A program made the translations under genes and the position numbers. From Fidelibacterota bacterium (GTDB taxonomy: Bacteria > Fidelibacterota > Fidelibacteria > Fidelibacterales > Fidelibacteraceae), in the NCBI GenBank assembly GCA_030596185.1, contig JAUVKP010000033.1:1-8275 (forward strand): a DNA stretch of 8,275 nucleotides, read 5' to 3'. Below, piece by piece: positions 7,311 to 8,275 of the stretch (positions are counted from its first letter, which is position 1; each line of letters begins with the position of its first letter). Below the pieces are notes generated by a model, which saw only the letters and a list, made by a program, of their open reading frames with translations, made no database searches and was not told the DNA's origin.

Positions 7311-7981
7311 TGAGATTATCAATTAAAGATAACAAGTGTAAGGGACGCTCGCGAGCGTCCCTTACATTACCGAAAATAATTCTTATTATTATCATAAGTA
7401 TTCTTCCATTGACTCTTTTCGCGGAGCATCCGGATTCTACGTTGTTCAAATTAAAGGAACAATCAAAGAATATCAAATATGCATCTGAAACCTTTGATAT
7501 TGATCCTATAAAACTCCAATCCATTATCTATGTCGAAAGAACGAACAACTACAACTGGCAGGATGAGTATTTCGATGATTATCTGGCTAAAAAGGGACAG
7601 AACAGTTCAATTGGTTTCTGTCAGATAAAAATGAAGACGGCCTATTGGATCGAATGTCAACTTGCTGACGGTTCATCGGAGTTTTATCCGGGGAAAGAAT
7701 ACCAAAATATACTTCAGGTTAGCCAGTCGCCTCAAGAGATCATTAATAAGTTGAAAGATGATCAAACAAATCTTCTATATGCCTCTGCCTACATTAGAAT
7801 TATTCAAAGCTATTGGAAAAAACACGGTTATGTGATCAATAACAGGGTGGATATTATTGCAACAATCTTTTCATATGGGATGTTCAGTCGCCAAACAGGC
7901 GAACCTTTAAAACCGAATGCTGACCCTCAACCGAATTCGTTCGGAGTAAAAGCACTGAAAGCCTATAAATTTTTGAAATGA
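7307..7981 (+). CDS. Exported lytic-transglycosylase/lysozyme-like protein
   Basis: A 224-residue protein with a signal peptide: a basic N-region (1-23), hydrophobic core (24-38) and a likely cut after A39 (LTLFA/EHP). The mature part resembles the SLT (lytic transglycosylase) fold: YASETFDIDPIKLQSIIYVERTNNY places E77 where the catalytic glutamate falls in 'AI...ES' motifs, and SSIGFCQIKMKTA (100-112) matches the GLMQI...TA motif. A later segment, VDIIATIFSYG followed by SFGVKALKAY, corresponds to the C-terminal helices. The likely role is cleavage of peptidoglycan glycan strands in the periplasm, but the motifs are diverged, so an inactive or other lysozyme-like role is possible. The start overlaps the protease stop (ATGA), with only a distant AGAAGG (7288-7293), suggesting coupled translation. 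ATG 7310 is an alternative start; no downstream start precedes the signal core. Codons 11-20 are a perfect palindrome that looks inserted. Confidence 0.65.
   Translation: MMRLSIKDNKCKGRSRASLTLPKIILIIIISILPLTLFAEHPDSTLFKLKEQSKNIKYASETFDIDPIKLQSIIYVERTNNYNWQDEYFDDYLAKKGQNSSIGFCQIKMKTAYWIECQLADGSSEFYPGKEYQNILQVSQSPQEIINKLKDDQTNLLYASAYIRIIQSYWKKHGYVINNRVDIIATIFSYGMFSRQTGEPLKPNADPQPNSFGVKALKAYKFLK
7337..7366. repeat. Perfect 30-bp palindrome, in-frame within a signal peptide coding region
   Basis: The left arm TGTAAGGGACGCTCG (7337-7351) is followed directly by its exact reverse complement CGAGCGTCCCTTACA (7352-7366). In RNA it could fold as a 13-bp stem with a CGCG loop. It is much richer in G+C than its AT-rich surroundings, fills exactly ten codons (CKGRSRASLT) and is not followed by a T tract. 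It has the look of a dispersed palindromic repeat of the REP/RPE kind; only one copy is present in this window. Confidence 0.9.
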
Positions 7982-7987
7982 TCGGTC

Positions 7988-8062
7988 CGCTCAACTTCGA
8001 CTTCATTCTCCTCTCTCTCGACTCTTGACCCTTAACCTTCTTCTTGCTCTTGACCTCATTCT
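7988..8062. repeat. Pyrimidine-rich tract with degenerate 7-bp tandem units
   Basis: Most of the 118-bp gap between the transglycosylase-like and methyltransferase genes is C/T on the + strand (49 of 60 bases in 8001-8060). Three in-register heptamers, CTCGACT, CTTGACC and CTTAACC (8017-8037), are flanked by related pieces (TTCGACTT, CTCTTGACCTC). This resembles a decayed short tandem repeat. No gene is seen in the gap. Confidence 0.6.
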
Positions 8063-8068
8063 TATATT
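8041..8068 (+). promoter_or_regulatory. Weak candidate promoter of the methyltransferase gene
   Basis: TTCTTG (8041-8046) and TATATT (8063-8068) are spaced 16 bp apart and would start transcription about 25 nt before the ATG at 8100. The -35 box is poor, and the region is a low-complexity tract, so this is a suggestion only. Confidence 0.25.
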
Positions 8069-8099
8069 ACATTCCATCGTTTAAAAAGAAAGATCATAC

Positions 8100-8275
8100 A
8101 TGACAGAAATAAAGAAAAATACATTAGTGGAATTAACTATCGAAAGCATCGCCTTCGGCGGCAAGGGCATTGCCCGTGTGAACGATTTTGTGATCTTTGT
8201 CCGCGATGCATTACCCGGCCAAAAAGTCAGGGCACTGATCATTAAAAAGAAAGCTGCTTTTGCCGAAGCTATAAT
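8100..8275 (+). CDS. TRAM-domain RNA (uracil-5-)-methyltransferase, RlmD/TrmA family, 3' end outside window
   Basis: The first 58 codons of a gene that runs off the window. MTEIKKNTLVELTIESIAFGGKGIARVNDFVIFVRDALPGQKVRALIIKKK is the TRAM RNA-binding domain found at the N terminus of the RumA (RlmD)/TrmA family: residues 8-16 (TLVELTIES), the FGGKGIAR turn (19-26), FVRDALPGQKV (34-44). These enzymes use S-adenosylmethionine to methylate C5 of a uridine in 23S rRNA or tRNA. The methyltransferase domain and the catalytic Cys are beyond the window, so the exact member cannot be named, and another TRAM protein (for example a MiaB-type enzyme, where TRAM is C-terminal) is less likely given the N-terminal position. 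Only a weak purine-rich ribosome site (AAAGAAAGA, 8084-8092) precedes the ATG. Its cytoplasmic RNA-modification role is unrelated to the exported proteins upstream. Confidence 0.85.
   Translation, partial: MTEIKKNTLVELTIESIAFGGKGIARVNDFVIFVRDALPGQKVRALIIKKKAAFAEAI

Noticed and set aside
7337..7366. The palindrome as an intrinsic terminator
   Set aside because: There is no T run after it on the + strand, only a modest T-rich stretch on the other strand, and it lies inside the reading frame of the next gene.

Overview
The window looks like a chromosomal segment from a Gram-negative bacterium of the FCB group (Fibrobacteres-Chlorobi-Bacteroidetes and relatives such as Cloacimonadota or Marinimicrobia). 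The main evidence is the large secreted protease, which ends in a C-terminal sorting domain with the YPNPFNPTTTLEY signature. This domain is the mark of type IX secretion (T9SS-like) cargo and is common in those phyla. The AT-rich composition and the lipoprotein signal peptide fit. The exact phylum is inference. All six genes are on the + strand.

Left part (1-2363): housekeeping DNA repair. The 3' nine-tenths of uvrC (nucleotide excision repair incision nuclease; its start lies before the window) overlaps a YgjP-like zinc metallohydrolase gene by 23 bp. A 126-bp AT-rich gap follows, holding a good promoter candidate and a ribosome binding site.

Middle part (2490-7981): a three-gene cell-envelope cassette. 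It consists of a beta-propeller lipoprotein, a 1243-residue subtilisin-family protease, and a small exported protein resembling lytic transglycosylases. The protease has a signal peptide, two prodomain-like repeats, an S8 catalytic domain, a Cys-rich right-handed beta-helix, an alpha-helical region and the sorting domain. The first two genes are 54 bp apart and the last two share an ATGA stop/start overlap, so the three are probably co-transcribed. All three products should leave the cytoplasm, which suggests a surface or periplasmic role. No specific joint function can be read from the sequence.

The most unusual feature is a perfect 30-bp palindrome at 7337-7366. It occupies exactly codons 11-20 of the transglycosylase-like gene. 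Taking it out would leave an intact reading frame and a standard-length signal peptide, so it looks like an in-frame insertion of a small palindromic repeat into a protein-coding gene.

Right part (7982-8275): a 118-bp gap with a strongly pyrimidine-rich, degenerate 7-bp-repeat tract, then the first 58 codons of a TRAM-domain RNA uracil methyltransferase (RlmD/TrmA family) that runs off the window. No tRNA, rRNA, CRISPR array, insertion sequence or convincing intrinsic terminator was seen.
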